Source: JBKBKC01 sp046294265 (GTDB lineage: Bacteria; Pseudomonadota; Alphaproteobacteria; Rhodobacterales; Rhodobacteraceae). From it: a DNA stretch of 64,000 bases. The DNA lies in the NCBI GenBank assembly GCA_046294265.1, contig JBKBKC010000014.1, positions 1-64,000 on the forward strand. Reading direction: 5' to 3'. Of this stretch, positions 41,872-52,195 are shown in pieces (position 1 is the first letter of the stretch; every line of letters starts with the position of its first letter). The notes beneath the pieces were generated by a model. That model did not search any database, was not told the DNA's origin, and saw nothing but the letters and a program-made list of their open reading frames with translations. The translations under genes and the position numbers were made by a program.

Positions 41872-43302
41872 ATGGCTTATGATAATCTCCTGAAGTTCTA
41901 CATCAACGGGGAATGGATAGCCCCCCTGTCCGCGGAACAGATGGGCGTGGAAAATCCCGCCACCGAAGAGATCGTGGCGAATGTGGCGATGGGGTCGGAG
42001 GCGGATGCCGACCGGGCGATCATGGCGGCGCGCGCGGCGTTCCTGGGCTGGACGGCGGTGCCGGTGGCCGAGCGCATCGCGCTGGTCGAGCGCATCCTTG
42101 CGGAATACAACGCCCGGGCCGAGGATTTTGCGGTCGCCATGTCCACCGAGATGGGGGCGCCCATCACCTGGGCGCGCGAGGCACAGGTCTGGGCGGGCCG
42201 CGTGCATCTGGAGGCAACCATCGAGGCGGGGCGCGCGTTCCATTGGGAGCAGATGCGGGGCGACACGCTGTTGGTGCGCGAGGGGATCGGGGTCTGTTCG
42301 CTGATCACGCCCTGGAACTGGCCGATGAACCAGATCGCCTGCAAGGTGGCCCCGGCGCTGATTGCGGGCTGCACGATGGTGCTGAAGCCGTCCGAGATTG
42401 CGCCGCTGTCGGGTATCCTGTTCGCGGAAATCTGCCACGCGGCGGGCGTGCCTGCGGGCGTGTTCAACCTCGTCAACGGCGCGGGGCCGGTGGTCGGCGC
42501 GCGGATGTCGAGCCACCCGGAGGTGGACATGGTGAGCTTTACCGGCTCCACCCGCGCGGGCACGGCGATTGCGGCGGCGGCGGCGCCCACGGTGAAACGG
42601 GTGGCGCAGGAACTGGGGGGGAAGTCGCCCAACATCATCCTGCGGTCGGCCGATCTGGCGGCGGCGGTGGCGGGCGGGGTCGAGGGCTGTTTCGGCAATA
42701 CCGGGCAATCCTGCGACGCGCCCACACGGATGTTCGTGCCGCGCGAATTGCACGCCGAGGCGCTGGAGGTGGCGAAGGCCACCGCCGAGGCCGCGGTGAT
42801 CGGCGACACGAGGGATGAAGGCACGACGATGGGGCCGCTGGTCAGCAAGGTGCATTTCGACAAGGTGCAGGGCCTGATCGCCAAGGGGATCGAAGAGGGC
42901 GCGGCGCTGGTGACGGGCGGCCTCGGGCGGCCTGCGGGGGTGAGCCGCGGCTGGTATGTGCGCCCCACGGTGTTCGGCGGGGTGACCAACGACATGACCA
43001 TCGCGCGCGAGGAGATCTTTGGCCCCGTGCTGTCGATCCTGCCCTACGACGACGTGGACGAGGCCATCGTGCAGGCCAATGACACGCCCTATGGTCTGGC
43101 CGCCTTCATCAGCGGCGAGATCACAGAGGCGCGGGCCGTGGCGCGGCACCTGCGGGCGGGGACGGTGAACCTGAATTATCCGGCGTGGGACACCTTTGCG
43201 CCGTTTGGTGGCTACAAGCAGTCTGGCAACGGGCGCGAATATGCCGACTGGGGCATCCATGATTTCTGCGAGGTCAAGGGCATCGTGGGGCACGGGGCAT
43301 GA
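41872..43302 (+). CDS. NAD(P)-dependent aldehyde dehydrogenase
   Basis: A 476-residue enzyme of the main aldehyde dehydrogenase superfamily. Catalytic residues are Glu247 in QELGGKSP and Cys281 in GNTGQSCDAP; PWNWP near 147-151 and GSTRAG near 225 bind the nucleotide. GAGG precedes the ATG at 41872, 7 bases after the MttB-family gene. Betaine-aldehyde or a semialdehyde is a likely substrate by context, but not shown by sequence. It overlaps the next gene by ATGA. Confidence 0.93.
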   Translation: MAYDNLLKFYINGEWIAPLSAEQMGVENPATEEIVANVAMGSEADADRAIMAARAAFLGWTAVPVAERIALVERILAEYNARAEDFAVAMSTEMGAPITWAREAQVWAGRVHLEATIEAGRAFHWEQMRGDTLLVREGIGVCSLITPWNWPMNQIACKVAPALIAGCTMVLKPSEIAPLSGILFAEICHAAGVPAGVFNLVNGAGPVVGARMSSHPEVDMVSFTGSTRAGTAIAAAAAPTVKRVAQELGGKSPNIILRSADLAAAVAGGVEGCFGNTGQSCDAPTRMFVPRELHAEALEVAKATAEAAVIGDTRDEGTTMGPLVSKVHFDKVQGLIAKGIEEGAALVTGGLGRPAGVSRGWYVRPTVFGGVTNDMTIAREEIFGPVLSILPYDDVDEAIVQANDTPYGLAAFISGEITEARAVARHLRAGTVNLNYPAWDTFAPFGGYKQSGNGREYADWGIHDFCEVKGIVGHGA

Positions 43303-44189
43303 GATACGGATATGTCGGACTGGGGAACCTGGGGTTCCACCTTGCCGCGGGTCTGGTGCGTGCAGGGTTCCAAGTGGTGGTCTATGACCGCGATCCAGGG
43401 CGAGAGGCCCCCGCAGGCGCGGAACGCGCCGCCACGCTGGAGGAACTGGCGGGTCGGGTCGATCATGTGGTGACCTGCCTGCCCTCGCCTGCGGCGTCGG
43501 AGGCGGTGCTGGCGGCGATGCTGCCGCACCTGCCTGCGGGAGCGACCTGGATCGAGAACTCCACGCTGGGGCGGGCGGATGTGCTGCGACTTGGCGGGCT
43601 GGCCGAGGGGGCGGGCGTCCATATGCTGGAGGCGCCGGTGACCGGGGGGGTGCATCTGGCCGCGCGGGGGCAGATCACCATTCTGGCGGGCGGCCCGGAG
43701 GCGCTGATCGAGACGCACCGCGCGGCACTTGCCGCGATGGGGGAACGGATGTTCCACATGGGGCCGCTGGGGTCGGCGGCGGTGATCAAGGTCATCACCA
43801 ACATGCTGGCATTCGTGCATCTGGTGGCGGATGGCGAGGCACTGATGCTGGCGGCGCGGGGGGGGCTGGACCTGAAAACGGCCTGGGAGGCGATCGCCGC
43901 CTCATCGGGCAGCAGTTTCGTGCATGAGACCGAGGGGCAGCTCATCCTGAACGGCAGCTATGATGTGGGCTTCACAATGGATCTCGCGGTCAAGGACCTC
44001 GGCTTTGCGATGGATTACGGCCGCGAATTCGGGGTGCCACTGGGGCTTGCGGCGCAGACGATGCAGACATTCCTGCAAGGAAGGGCGGCCTATGGCGGGG
44101 GGGCACAATCGACGGCCATCGTGAGGCTGCTGGAGGATGCGCTGCAGACCGAGCTGCGTGCCGAGGGGTTTCCCGCACGTCTGACGTGA
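43299..44189 (+). CDS. NAD(P)-dependent beta-hydroxyacid dehydrogenase
   Basis: A 296-residue protein of the 3-hydroxyisobutyrate dehydrogenase family. The Rossmann motif GYVGLGNLG is at 4-12, the substrate motif APVTGGVHLA near 112-121, and a catalytic Lys lies in AVIKVITNML. It is the last gene of the amine cluster. Oxidation of a short hydroxyacid or tartronate-like compound is likely; the substrate is not determined. Confidence 0.88.
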   Translation: MRYGYVGLGNLGFHLAAGLVRAGFQVVVYDRDPGREAPAGAERAATLEELAGRVDHVVTCLPSPAASEAVLAAMLPHLPAGATWIENSTLGRADVLRLGGLAEGAGVHMLEAPVTGGVHLAARGQITILAGGPEALIETHRAALAAMGERMFHMGPLGSAAVIKVITNMLAFVHLVADGEALMLAARGGLDLKTAWEAIAASSGSSFVHETEGQLILNGSYDVGFTMDLAVKDLGFAMDYGREFGVPLGLAAQTMQTFLQGRAAYGGGAQSTAIVRLLEDALQTELRAEGFPARLT

Positions 44190-44194
44190 CACTT

Positions 44195-44240
44195 GCATCC
44201 TTTCAAGGATGCGTGCCGAACTCTTGCAAGAATTCGGTAC
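44195..44240. repeat. Double-hairpin element, copy 1
   Basis: GCATCCTT/AAGGATGC at 44195-44212 is followed at 44216-44237 by CCGAACTCTTG/CAAGAATTCGG, a near-perfect palindrome. The same layout occurs at 48242-48285. It directly follows the catabolic cluster, 100 bases before purF, and may terminate the cluster. Confidence 0.6.
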
Positions 44241-44341
44241 CCCGTCCGGGTTGGGCACCAAGCTCCGTGACGGAGGCGTGACAGCGCCGCCCCTTCGCTC
44301 TACATCACCCTTAACGTGACCCGGAGGATTCGGAGCCCGCC

Positions 44342-45820
44342 ATGGAACCCTTCCGCAGCCACCCCTTCGATGCCCTGCCGGAAGACGGCGACAAGCTGCG
44401 CGAGGAATGCGGGGTGTTCGGCGTGATCGGCGTGCCGGAGGCCGCGAACTTCGTGGCCCTTGGCCTGCACGCCCTTCAGCACCGCGGGCAGGAGGCGGGG
44501 GGCATCGTCAGCCATGACCCGGTTCAGGGGTTCAATTCGGTCCGCCGCTTCGGCTACGTGCGCGACAATTTCACCAATGTCTCGCTGATGCAGACCCTGC
44601 CGGGCTCGCTGGCCATCGGGCATGTGCGCTATTCCACCGCCGGGTCAAAGGGGGCCGCGCAAATTCGCGACGTGCAACCCTTCTTCGGCGAGTTCTCGAT
44701 GGGCGGGGCAGCCATCGCGCACAACGGCAATCTGACCAATGCCGCCGCCCTGCGCCAGGAGCTTATCGAGCGCGGCTCGATCTTCCAGTCCTCCTCCGAC
44801 ACCGAATGCATCATCCACCTGATGGCCCGCTCGATCCAGAAAAGCATTGCGGAGCGCATCAAGGATGCACTGCGCCGGGTTGAGGGGGCGTTCTCCATCG
44901 TCGCCATGACGCGGACCAAGCTGATCGGCGTGCGCGATCCCCTGGGCGTGCGCCCGCTGGTGCTGGGGCGGCTGGGGGACGAGGGGTGGGTGCTGTCGTC
45001 CGAAACCTGCGGACTCGACATCATCGGCGCCGATTTCGTGCGCGAGATCGACCCGGGCGAGATGGTGATCATCGAGGACGGAAAGGTTGCGACGTCGCGC
45101 CCCTTTGCCCAGGCCGCCGCGCGGCCCTGCATCTTTGAGCATGTGTATTTCAGCCGTCCTGACTCAGTGCTTGGGGGGCGGTCGATCTATGAGACGCGCC
45201 GCCTGATCGGGGTCGAACTGGCACGCGAGGCCCCGGTCGAGGGCGATCTGGTCTGCCCGGTGCCCGACAGCGGCACCCCCGCCGCCATCGGCTACAGCCA
45301 GCAGTCTGGCATCCCCTTCGCCTTTGGCATCGTGCGAAACCAGTATGTGGGGCGCACCTTCATCGAGCCCACCGAGCAGATCCGCAACATGGGCGTGCGG
45401 CTGAAGCTGAATGTCAACCGCGCGCTGGTGAAGGGCAAACGGGTGATCCTGGTGGATGATTCCGTCGTGCGCGGCACGACCAGCCGCAAGATCAAGGAGA
45501 TGATCCTGGAGGCGGGCGCAGCGGAGGTGCATTTCCGCATCGCCTCGCCGCCCACGGCCTGGCCCTGCTTTTATGGTGTGGACACGCCGGAACGCTCGAA
45601 ACTCCTAGCCGCGAACATGTCCGAGGACGAGATGCGCGACTGGATCGGGGTGGACTCGCTGCGGTTTGTCTCGCTCGACGGGCTCTATCGCGCTGCAGGA
45701 CAGGCGGCTGGGCGCGATCCGGCCGCACCGGCCTATTGCGATGCCTGCTTCTCGGGCGAGTATCCCGTCGCGCCCTCGGACATGATCGAGAAGGGGTTCG
45801 AGATGAAGGCGGCGGAATAG
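44342..45820 (+). CDS. purF: Amidophosphoribosyltransferase
   Basis: Makes phosphoribosylamine from PRPP and glutamine, the first step of de novo purine synthesis. The 492-residue protein begins with a 22-residue leader before Cys23 (EECGVFG), the N-terminal nucleophile after processing. The PRPP-binding motif VILVDDSVVRGTTS is near 365. CGGAGG lies about 15 bases before the ATG, a rather long spacing. No Cys cluster for an iron-sulfur centre is obvious. Confidence 0.96.
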   Translation: MEPFRSHPFDALPEDGDKLREECGVFGVIGVPEAANFVALGLHALQHRGQEAGGIVSHDPVQGFNSVRRFGYVRDNFTNVSLMQTLPGSLAIGHVRYSTAGSKGAAQIRDVQPFFGEFSMGGAAIAHNGNLTNAAALRQELIERGSIFQSSSDTECIIHLMARSIQKSIAERIKDALRRVEGAFSIVAMTRTKLIGVRDPLGVRPLVLGRLGDEGWVLSSETCGLDIIGADFVREIDPGEMVIIEDGKVATSRPFAQAAARPCIFEHVYFSRPDSVLGGRSIYETRRLIGVELAREAPVEGDLVCPVPDSGTPAAIGYSQQSGIPFAFGIVRNQYVGRTFIEPTEQIRNMGVRLKLNVNRALVKGKRVILVDDSVVRGTTSRKIKEMILEAGAAEVHFRIASPPTAWPCFYGVDTPERSKLLAANMSEDEMRDWIGVDSLRFVSLDGLYRAAGQAAGRDPAAPAYCDACFSGEYPVAPSDMIEKGFEMKAAE

Positions 45821-45834
45821 GCCGCAATGCAGAA

Positions 45835-45852
45835 CGCCGCCCGAAGGCGGCG
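45835..45852. terminator. Bidirectional hairpin between purF and bioY
   Basis: CGCCGCC CGAA GGCGGCG forms a 7-bp stem with a stable tetraloop in the short gap between two convergent genes. Confidence 0.55.
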
Positions 45853-45877
45853 CTCCGTCCCACGCCCGCACTGCGGA

Positions 45878-46465
45878 TCAGCCTTTGGTCACGGCCTTCC
45901 AGCCACCGGCCACCGCCACTGCCGCCAAAGCGGATTTCACCACTGTCCCGAGCAGGAAGGGCGCCACCCACCCGGCCCAGACCGAGGCCAGCGTGGCACC
46001 CGCCCAAGGCGCGTCATATCCCAGAGCACCCGCCAGCAACGGCCAGCCCCCACCCGCCACGAAGAGCAGAGACGCGGGCACCACGGCCACCGCGAACAGC
46101 GCCATCACGCCCCGCGCCGCAAACCGCTCTGCCAGCCAGCCGGTAAGCCAGGCCATGGCGACAAAGCCCCACAGGAACCCCGCCGTAGGCCCGCCCAGAA
46201 GCCAACCGATGCCGCCGTTCCCACCCGAGAACACCGGAAGGCCCATCGCCCCCTCGGCCAGATAGGCCAGCACGGTCGCCGCCGCCAGTCGCGAGCCATA
46301 GGTGAGCCCGATGATCGAGATCGCAAGCGTCTGCAGCGTCATCGGCACCGGATACATCGGCACACTGACCTGCGCAGCGAGCGCGATCGCCGCCGAGCCC
46401 GCCAGCACCATGAGCGCCTGGACGGGCAGCGACCGGTTGGACAGAATTGCATGGGACAGGGTCAT
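45878..46465 (-). CDS. bioY: Biotin transporter substrate-binding component BioY
   Basis: The membrane S component of an ECF-type biotin importer; 195 residues with about six hydrophobic helices. Motifs are VPMYPVPMTLQTLAI near 36-50 and GPTAGFLWGF near 90-100. ATG 46465 has GGAGG nine bases upstream. No bioM or bioN is adjacent; BioY can work alone or use partners encoded elsewhere. Confidence 0.93.
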   Translation of the reverse strand: MTLSHAILSNRSLPVQALMVLAGSAAIALAAQVSVPMYPVPMTLQTLAISIIGLTYGSRLAAATVLAYLAEGAMGLPVFSGGNGGIGWLLGGPTAGFLWGFVAMAWLTGWLAERFAARGVMALFAVAVVPASLLFVAGGGWPLLAGALGYDAPWAGATLASVWAGWVAPFLLGTVVKSALAAVAVAGGWKAVTKG

Positions 46466-46614
46466 CGGCGCATACCTCCGCAATGAAAATGACACCGTCT
46501 TGATGACCGCTGCCCCCTGTCGGGTCAAGCCCCGCCGATGCCGGCCGCCCTTGCGCTTTCGCCGTGGCACCCATATCCCCATGCCATGCTGTGCCTGTCA
46601 GCCCATGAGGTCCC

Positions 46615-47271
46615 ATGACCCCCCGCATCGCCCTTGTCACCGGCGCCTCGCGCGGTCTCGGCGCCGCCATGGCCGAACAGTTGGCACTGCGCGGCTGGCA
46701 TGTGGTGGCGGTGGCGCGCACCGCGGGCGGGCTCGAGGATCTTGACGACCGTGTGAAGGCGGCGGGCCTGCCCGGTGCGGGTGCGCTGACCCTCGCGCCG
46801 ATGGATGTGACGAACGACGACGCGATGCGCCACCTTTGCCGATCGGTGCATGACCGCTGGGGCGGGGCGGGCCTCTGGGTGCATGCCGCGGTGCACGCGG
46901 CACCCCTGGCACCCGCAAGCGCGATGGATGTCAAGGACTGGGACAAATCCATCGCCACGAACACCCGCGCGACGGGGATGCTGATCCCGATGGTGGAGCC
47001 GCTGCTGCGCGCCCATGCAGGCACGGCCCTGTTTCTTGACGACCCCCGCGCGGGGCAGAAATTCTTCGGGGCCTATGGGGCCTCCAAGGCAGCACAGATC
47101 GCACTCGCCCGCTCCTGGGCGGCCGAGACGGTGCGCACCGGTCCCCGCGTGGTCATCGCAACACCCGCGCCCATGCCCACCGCCACCCGAGCCCGCTTTT
47201 TCCCCGGCGAGGATCGCAACCCGCTCGCCGACCCCCGCGCCGAGGCCGCCCGCATCCTTGACACCCTCTGA
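46615..47271 (+). CDS. Short-chain dehydrogenase/reductase
   Basis: A 218-residue SDR protein with TGASRGLG at 9-16 and YxxxK as Tyr154 to Lys158. The usual catalytic Ser about 13 residues before the Tyr is replaced in the LFLDDPRAG stretch, so activity may be altered. Substrate unknown. It is 15 bases upstream of the yghU-like gene and probably co-transcribed. Confidence 0.86.
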   Translation: MTPRIALVTGASRGLGAAMAEQLALRGWHVVAVARTAGGLEDLDDRVKAAGLPGAGALTLAPMDVTNDDAMRHLCRSVHDRWGGAGLWVHAAVHAAPLAPASAMDVKDWDKSIATNTRATGMLIPMVEPLLRAHAGTALFLDDPRAGQKFFGAYGASKAAQIALARSWAAETVRTGPRVVIATPAPMPTATRARFFPGEDRNPLADPRAEAARILDTL

Positions 47272-47285
47272 CCGCAGGAGCCTCC

Positions 47286-48146
47286 GTGACCGACGCTTAC
47301 ACGCCCCCGAAAGTCTGGACCTGGGACGCCGAGAACGGCGGCCAGTTCGCCAACATCAACCGCCCCATCGCAGGCGCGACACATGACCGCGACCTGCCGC
47401 GGGGCCGCCACCCGCTGCAGCTTTATTCGCTGGCCACGCCCAACGGACAGAAGGTCACGATACTCTTGGAGGAGTTGCTGGAAAAGGGCCATGCCGCCGA
47501 CTATGACGCCTGGCTGATCGAGATCGGCAAGGGCGACCAGTTCGGATCGGGCTTTGTCGGGGTCAATCCCAACTCCAAGATCCCCGCGCTCCTCGATCAT
47601 GCCACCACCCCGCCCACGCGGGTATTCGAAAGCGCCTCGATCCTCCTTTACCTTGCCGAAAAGTTCGGGGACTTCCTGCCAACAGACCATGCCGCGCGCA
47701 CCGAATGCCTGAACTGGCTCTTCTGGCAGATGGGCTCGGCCCCCTATCTGGGCGGCGGCTTCGGGCATTTCTACAAATACGCGCCCACCAAGATGGAATA
47801 CCCCATCAACCGCTTCGCCATGGAGGTGAAGCGCCAGCTTGACGTGCTGGACCGCCATCTGGCCGACCACCCCTTCATGGCAGGCGAAGCCTACAGCATC
47901 GCCGACATCGCGATCTTTCCCTGGTATGGCGCGGTCGTGCTGGGGCAGGCCTATGACGCGGCCGAATTCCTCGACGTGGGCAGCTACCGCCATGTCCTGG
48001 CCTGGGCCAACGGGATCGAGGCCCGCCCCGCGGTGAAACGCGGCCGCATGGTCAACCGCACCTGGGGGCCAGAGGAAGGCCAGCTGGCCGAACGCCACGA
48101 GGCCAGCGATTTCGACCGGGTCGGGGGCGATACGCCTACCCCGTGA
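47286..48146 (+). CDS. yghU: Glutathione-dependent disulfide-bond oxidoreductase, YghU-like
   Basis: A 286-residue glutathione S-transferase family protein of the YghU/Ure2-like class. The N-terminal extension with the VWTWDAENGGQFANINRP pattern is diagnostic. The thioredoxin-fold domain (QLYSLATPNGQKVTILLEEL) and helical domain follow. YghU-type enzymes reduce organic hydroperoxides and disulfides with two glutathiones. Convergent with the PLP enzyme gene. Confidence 0.92.
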   Translation: MTDAYTPPKVWTWDAENGGQFANINRPIAGATHDRDLPRGRHPLQLYSLATPNGQKVTILLEELLEKGHAADYDAWLIEIGKGDQFGSGFVGVNPNSKIPALLDHATTPPTRVFESASILLYLAEKFGDFLPTDHAARTECLNWLFWQMGSAPYLGGGFGHFYKYAPTKMEYPINRFAMEVKRQLDVLDRHLADHPFMAGEAYSIADIAIFPWYGAVVLGQAYDAAEFLDVGSYRHVLAWANGIEARPAVKRGRMVNRTWGPEEGQLAERHEASDFDRVGGDTPTP

Positions 48147-48156
48147 ACCTGCCCCG

Positions 48157-48201
48157 TCTTCTCCTTGATCAAATACCCTGGGGTCCGGGGTGAAACCCCG
48201 G
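48157..48201 (-). repeat. Dispersed intergenic element, copy F (reverse orientation)
   Basis: GTCTTCTCCTTGATCAAATA plus CCC at 48157-48179 is the reverse complement of the shared tail, followed by hairpin CCGGGG TGAAA CCCCGG at 48185-48201. It lies between convergent genes and directly beside the double-hairpin element. Confidence 0.65.
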
Positions 48202-48241
48202 GTCTCTCCCCCTGCGCGACATGCGCGGGAGGAGGCAACAC

Positions 48242-48285
48242 AAATTCCTTCAAAGGAATTTGCCCGAAATCTTGCCAGATTTCGG
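48242..48285. repeat. Double-hairpin element, copy 2
   Basis: AAATTCCTT/AAGGAATTT at 48242-48250 and 48253-48261, then CCGAAATCT/AGATTTCGG at 48264-48272 and 48277-48285. The arrangement, spacing and loop cores match the element at 44195-44240. Ends four bases before the stop codon of the PLP enzyme gene. Confidence 0.6.
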
Positions 48286-48288
48286 CCG

Positions 48289-49398
48289 CTACCCCAGCGC
48301 CGCGGCAAACCCCGACCACAGCACCTCGACCGGCTCCAGCCCCACCGACAGGCGGATATAGCCCGGCGCCACCGGATCGCCCCATCGCGCGCGGCGTTCG
48401 CCCGAGGAATGGGTGCCGCCGAAACTTGTCGTGCGCGCCAGATGCGGGCAGGCGGCCAGGAACGCCTCGGCACGGTCCGCGTCCTCCAGCGCAAAGCCGA
48501 TCAGGAACCCGAACCCCTCCATCTGCGCCCGTGCAAGTGCATGGCCCGGGTCGGTAGGCAGGCCCGGATAGCGCAGCCCCCGAACGCGCGGATGTGCCGC
48601 CAACCGTTCGGCGATCACCTGCGCACTCGCACACATGCGCGCCAGCCGCACCTCAAGCGTCTCCAGCCCCCGCGCGACCTGCCAGGCCTCGAACGGCCCC
48701 GGCACCGCGCCGGACAGGCGCCGCCAGTCGCGCACGCGGCCCAGGATCGCGGCATCGCGGCTGGCGACATGGCCAAAGAGAACGTCCGAATGGCCCGCAG
48801 GGGCCTTGGTATCGGCGGCGACCACCATATCGCAGCCCATATCCAGAGGGCGCTGCAACAGCGGCGTCATCGTGGTGTTGTCGGCAATCACCACCGCCCC
48901 CGCCGCCTTTGCCCGCGCCGCGACGGCCCGGATGTCCAGGAGGTCGAGCCCGGGGTTCGACGGGCTTTCCAGATAGACCACCGCCGCACCCGCAAAATCG
49001 GACCCCGCGTAGTCCAGCGTTGGCAGTTCGGTCACCGTGACGCCGAAACCCGCCAGAAACTCGCGCGCAAGCACACGGGTCACATAATACCCGTCCGAGG
49101 GCAGCACCACGCGGTCACCGGCGCGCAGCGTCGCGACCAGTGCCGCCGAGATCGCGGCCATGCCGCTGGGAAAGGCGACGCAGGGCGCATCCTCCAGAAG
49201 CGCAAGCTGCGCCTCGACCGCATCCCAGCCGGGCTGGCCGTTGCGGCCATAGATATGCGCCGCGCCCTCCACCTCGGGCAGGTGAAAGGTCACGGCAGGG
49301 AGGATGGGGGGGGAAAGGGCCTCGCCCTTGGCCAGCCCTGCCGCACGGTGGTGCAGCAGGTCGGCGGCCCTCCGCGCGGTGTCGTTGCCTTGCGTCAT
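48289..49398 (-). CDS. PLP-dependent transsulfuration enzyme (cystathionine gamma-synthase/lyase family)
   Basis: A 369-residue Cys/Met metabolism PLP enzyme. The Schiff-base Lys is in ADTKAPAGHSDV, and FPSGMAAISAAL and YLESPSNPGLDLLD bind the cofactor phosphate and ring. Members act on cystathionine, O-acylhomoserine or methionine; the sequence does not decide which. It begins 12 bases after cvpA on the same strand. Confidence 0.9.
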   Translation of the reverse strand: MTQGNDTARRAADLLHHRAAGLAKGEALSPPILPAVTFHLPEVEGAAHIYGRNGQPGWDAVEAQLALLEDAPCVAFPSGMAAISAALVATLRAGDRVVLPSDGYYVTRVLAREFLAGFGVTVTELPTLDYAGSDFAGAAVVYLESPSNPGLDLLDIRAVAARAKAAGAVVIADNTTMTPLLQRPLDMGCDMVVAADTKAPAGHSDVLFGHVASRDAAILGRVRDWRRLSGAVPGPFEAWQVARGLETLEVRLARMCASAQVIAERLAAHPRVRGLRYPGLPTDPGHALARAQMEGFGFLIGFALEDADRAEAFLAACPHLARTTSFGGTHSSGERRARWGDPVAPGYIRLSVGLEPVEVLWSGFAAALG

Positions 49399-49410
49399 TC
49401 CGCGCGACCG

Positions 49411-50001
49411 TCAGCCGCCCGAGGGGGGCGTTGTCGGTGCCGCGGCCGGGCCGCTGCAGACGCGCGTCAGGTCCTCGTAGCGCGCGACGATCCAGCCGGG
49501 TGCATCGTCGGGGATGTTCTGGTCGATGTTGGTCTGAAAGCTGGCAAAGACCTTTGCGGTGCGCGAGTTGTCCACCATCGGGATGGAATTCGCGGCCACC
49601 GCGCGGTCATAGACGATCAGCGCCACGGCTACGAGCACCAGGCCCCGCAGCACCCCGAACAGGAACCCCAGCCCTTGGTCCAGCCCCCCCAGGATCGACC
49701 GCTGCACCACCGACGACATCAGGGGCGCCAGCAGCGAGGCGATCACAAGGCCCACGGCAAAGACCGCCGCGAAGGCGGCGATGATCGACAACTCGCAACT
49801 GTCGGACAGGAAGTCGCCCACCACGGGCAGTTCCTTGATCAGCGGCTGCACCGAGGCCGCGAATACATAGGCCAGCACCGCCGCCCCGATCCAGCCGAGG
49901 ATCGCCAGCGACTCGCGCACGAACCCGCGCGAATAGGCCAGCACTGCCGACAGCACAATGACCAGCGCCACGACGCCATCGACCAGCGTAAAGCCTTCCA
50001 T
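49411..50001 (-). CDS. cvpA: CvpA-family membrane protein
   Basis: A 196-residue protein with four hydrophobic segments in its first 120 residues, matching CvpA (colicin V production accessory protein; often part of a purine operon with purF elsewhere). A helical C-terminal tail follows. It lies between radA and the PLP enzyme gene on the minus strand. Its role is still poorly defined; envelope homeostasis has been suggested in other species. Confidence 0.88.
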   Translation of the reverse strand: MEGFTLVDGVVALVIVLSAVLAYSRGFVRESLAILGWIGAAVLAYVFAASVQPLIKELPVVGDFLSDSCELSIIAAFAAVFAVGLVIASLLAPLMSSVVQRSILGGLDQGLGFLFGVLRGLVLVAVALIVYDRAVAANSIPMVDNSRTAKVFASFQTNIDQNIPDDAPGWIVARYEDLTRVCSGPAAAPTTPPSGG

Positions 50002-50055
50002 TCCCTCGCTCCTTTACCGGGGCAACTGCGCGCGCCCCTTCCGTCTGCCCCAACG

Positions 50056-51414
<1,359 letters not shown>

Positions 51415-51476
51415 GCGCCTTTCATGCATGGCGGCGGGGATGGGCGCAACCGGATGCGTGGGGCGGGTGGGGGCGT

Positions 51477-51521
51477 CCGGGGCGCTGCCCCGGGCCCCGG
51501 GATATTTGGGCCAAGATGAAG
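51477..51521 (+). repeat. Dispersed intergenic element, copy G
   Basis: Hairpin CCGGGGC GCT GCCCCGG at 51477-51493, then GGGATATTTGGGCCAAGATG and AAG at about 51499-51521. It lies between two minus-strand genes, upstream of radA and downstream of the PqiA-like gene. Confidence 0.7.
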
Positions 51522-51529
51522 TTGACGGG

Positions 51530-51991
51530 TCAGCGCGGGCGCTCGGCCAGCAGGGACAGCACCAGCGAGGCGATCACGCAGGCGGTGAAAAGGTGGAGGC
51601 CCCAGCCGAAGCTGATGGTGCCGCCGCCAATCCCCTTGAAGAGGGACACATAAATGGCGATCAGGAACACGTCGGCCATGGCGAAGCGTCCGACGTGCCA
51701 CAGGATGCGGGCGACGCGGGGCGACAGGAGGCGCATCAGGATCAGCCCTGTGCCCAGCACCTTGACCGTGGGGGCGACCACGGCTGCGAAGGTGAGGAGG
51801 AGGCCGAGCGCCGCATCCTCGGCCCAGACCGCCTGCAGGGTGGAGACGAGCGTGAGGTCGGTGCCCTCTGCCCAGAAGGCCATCCGAACCTTGACCGTCA
51901 TCAGGGGCGCGAACCAGGCGACCGGGAACAGCACGGCGAGGGCCCCCGTCAGGGCGATCAGCGGGGCGCGGGGGATCGGCTGCGGGATCAT
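51530..51991 (-). CDS. Paraquat-inducible protein A-like membrane protein
   Basis: A 153-residue protein with four membrane segments, matching one PqiA domain (FPVAWFAPLMTVKV, then WHVGRFAMADVFLIAIYV). PqiA proteins work with MCE-domain proteins in lipid movement between membranes. No MCE gene is adjacent, but mlaE and mlaF lie just upstream on the same strand. The 200 bases before its start (51992-52195) hold no gene that I can see. Confidence 0.85.
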   Translation of the reverse strand: MIPQPIPRAPLIALTGALAVLFPVAWFAPLMTVKVRMAFWAEGTDLTLVSTLQAVWAEDAALGLLLTFAAVVAPTVKVLGTGLILMRLLSPRVARILWHVGRFAMADVFLIAIYVSLFKGIGGGTISFGWGLHLFTACVIASLVLSLLAERPR

Positions 51992-52195
51992 GCTCCGGGT
52001 GTGCGGGCGTGGGGCGCGTTCGTCAATCCCCGGGGCGGAGGGCATTCGGGTTGGCACGGGCCGGTCTGGTGCCGCGTGGTCCCGCGCCGGTGGGACAGGG
52101 TCCCGGAAAAGGGAGCGTCGGGGTCCGGGCGGCACGGACATGCGCCGTGGCAGGCGGTCGCGCGGAAGGGATGCAGCATCCGGGCATCCCGGCCC

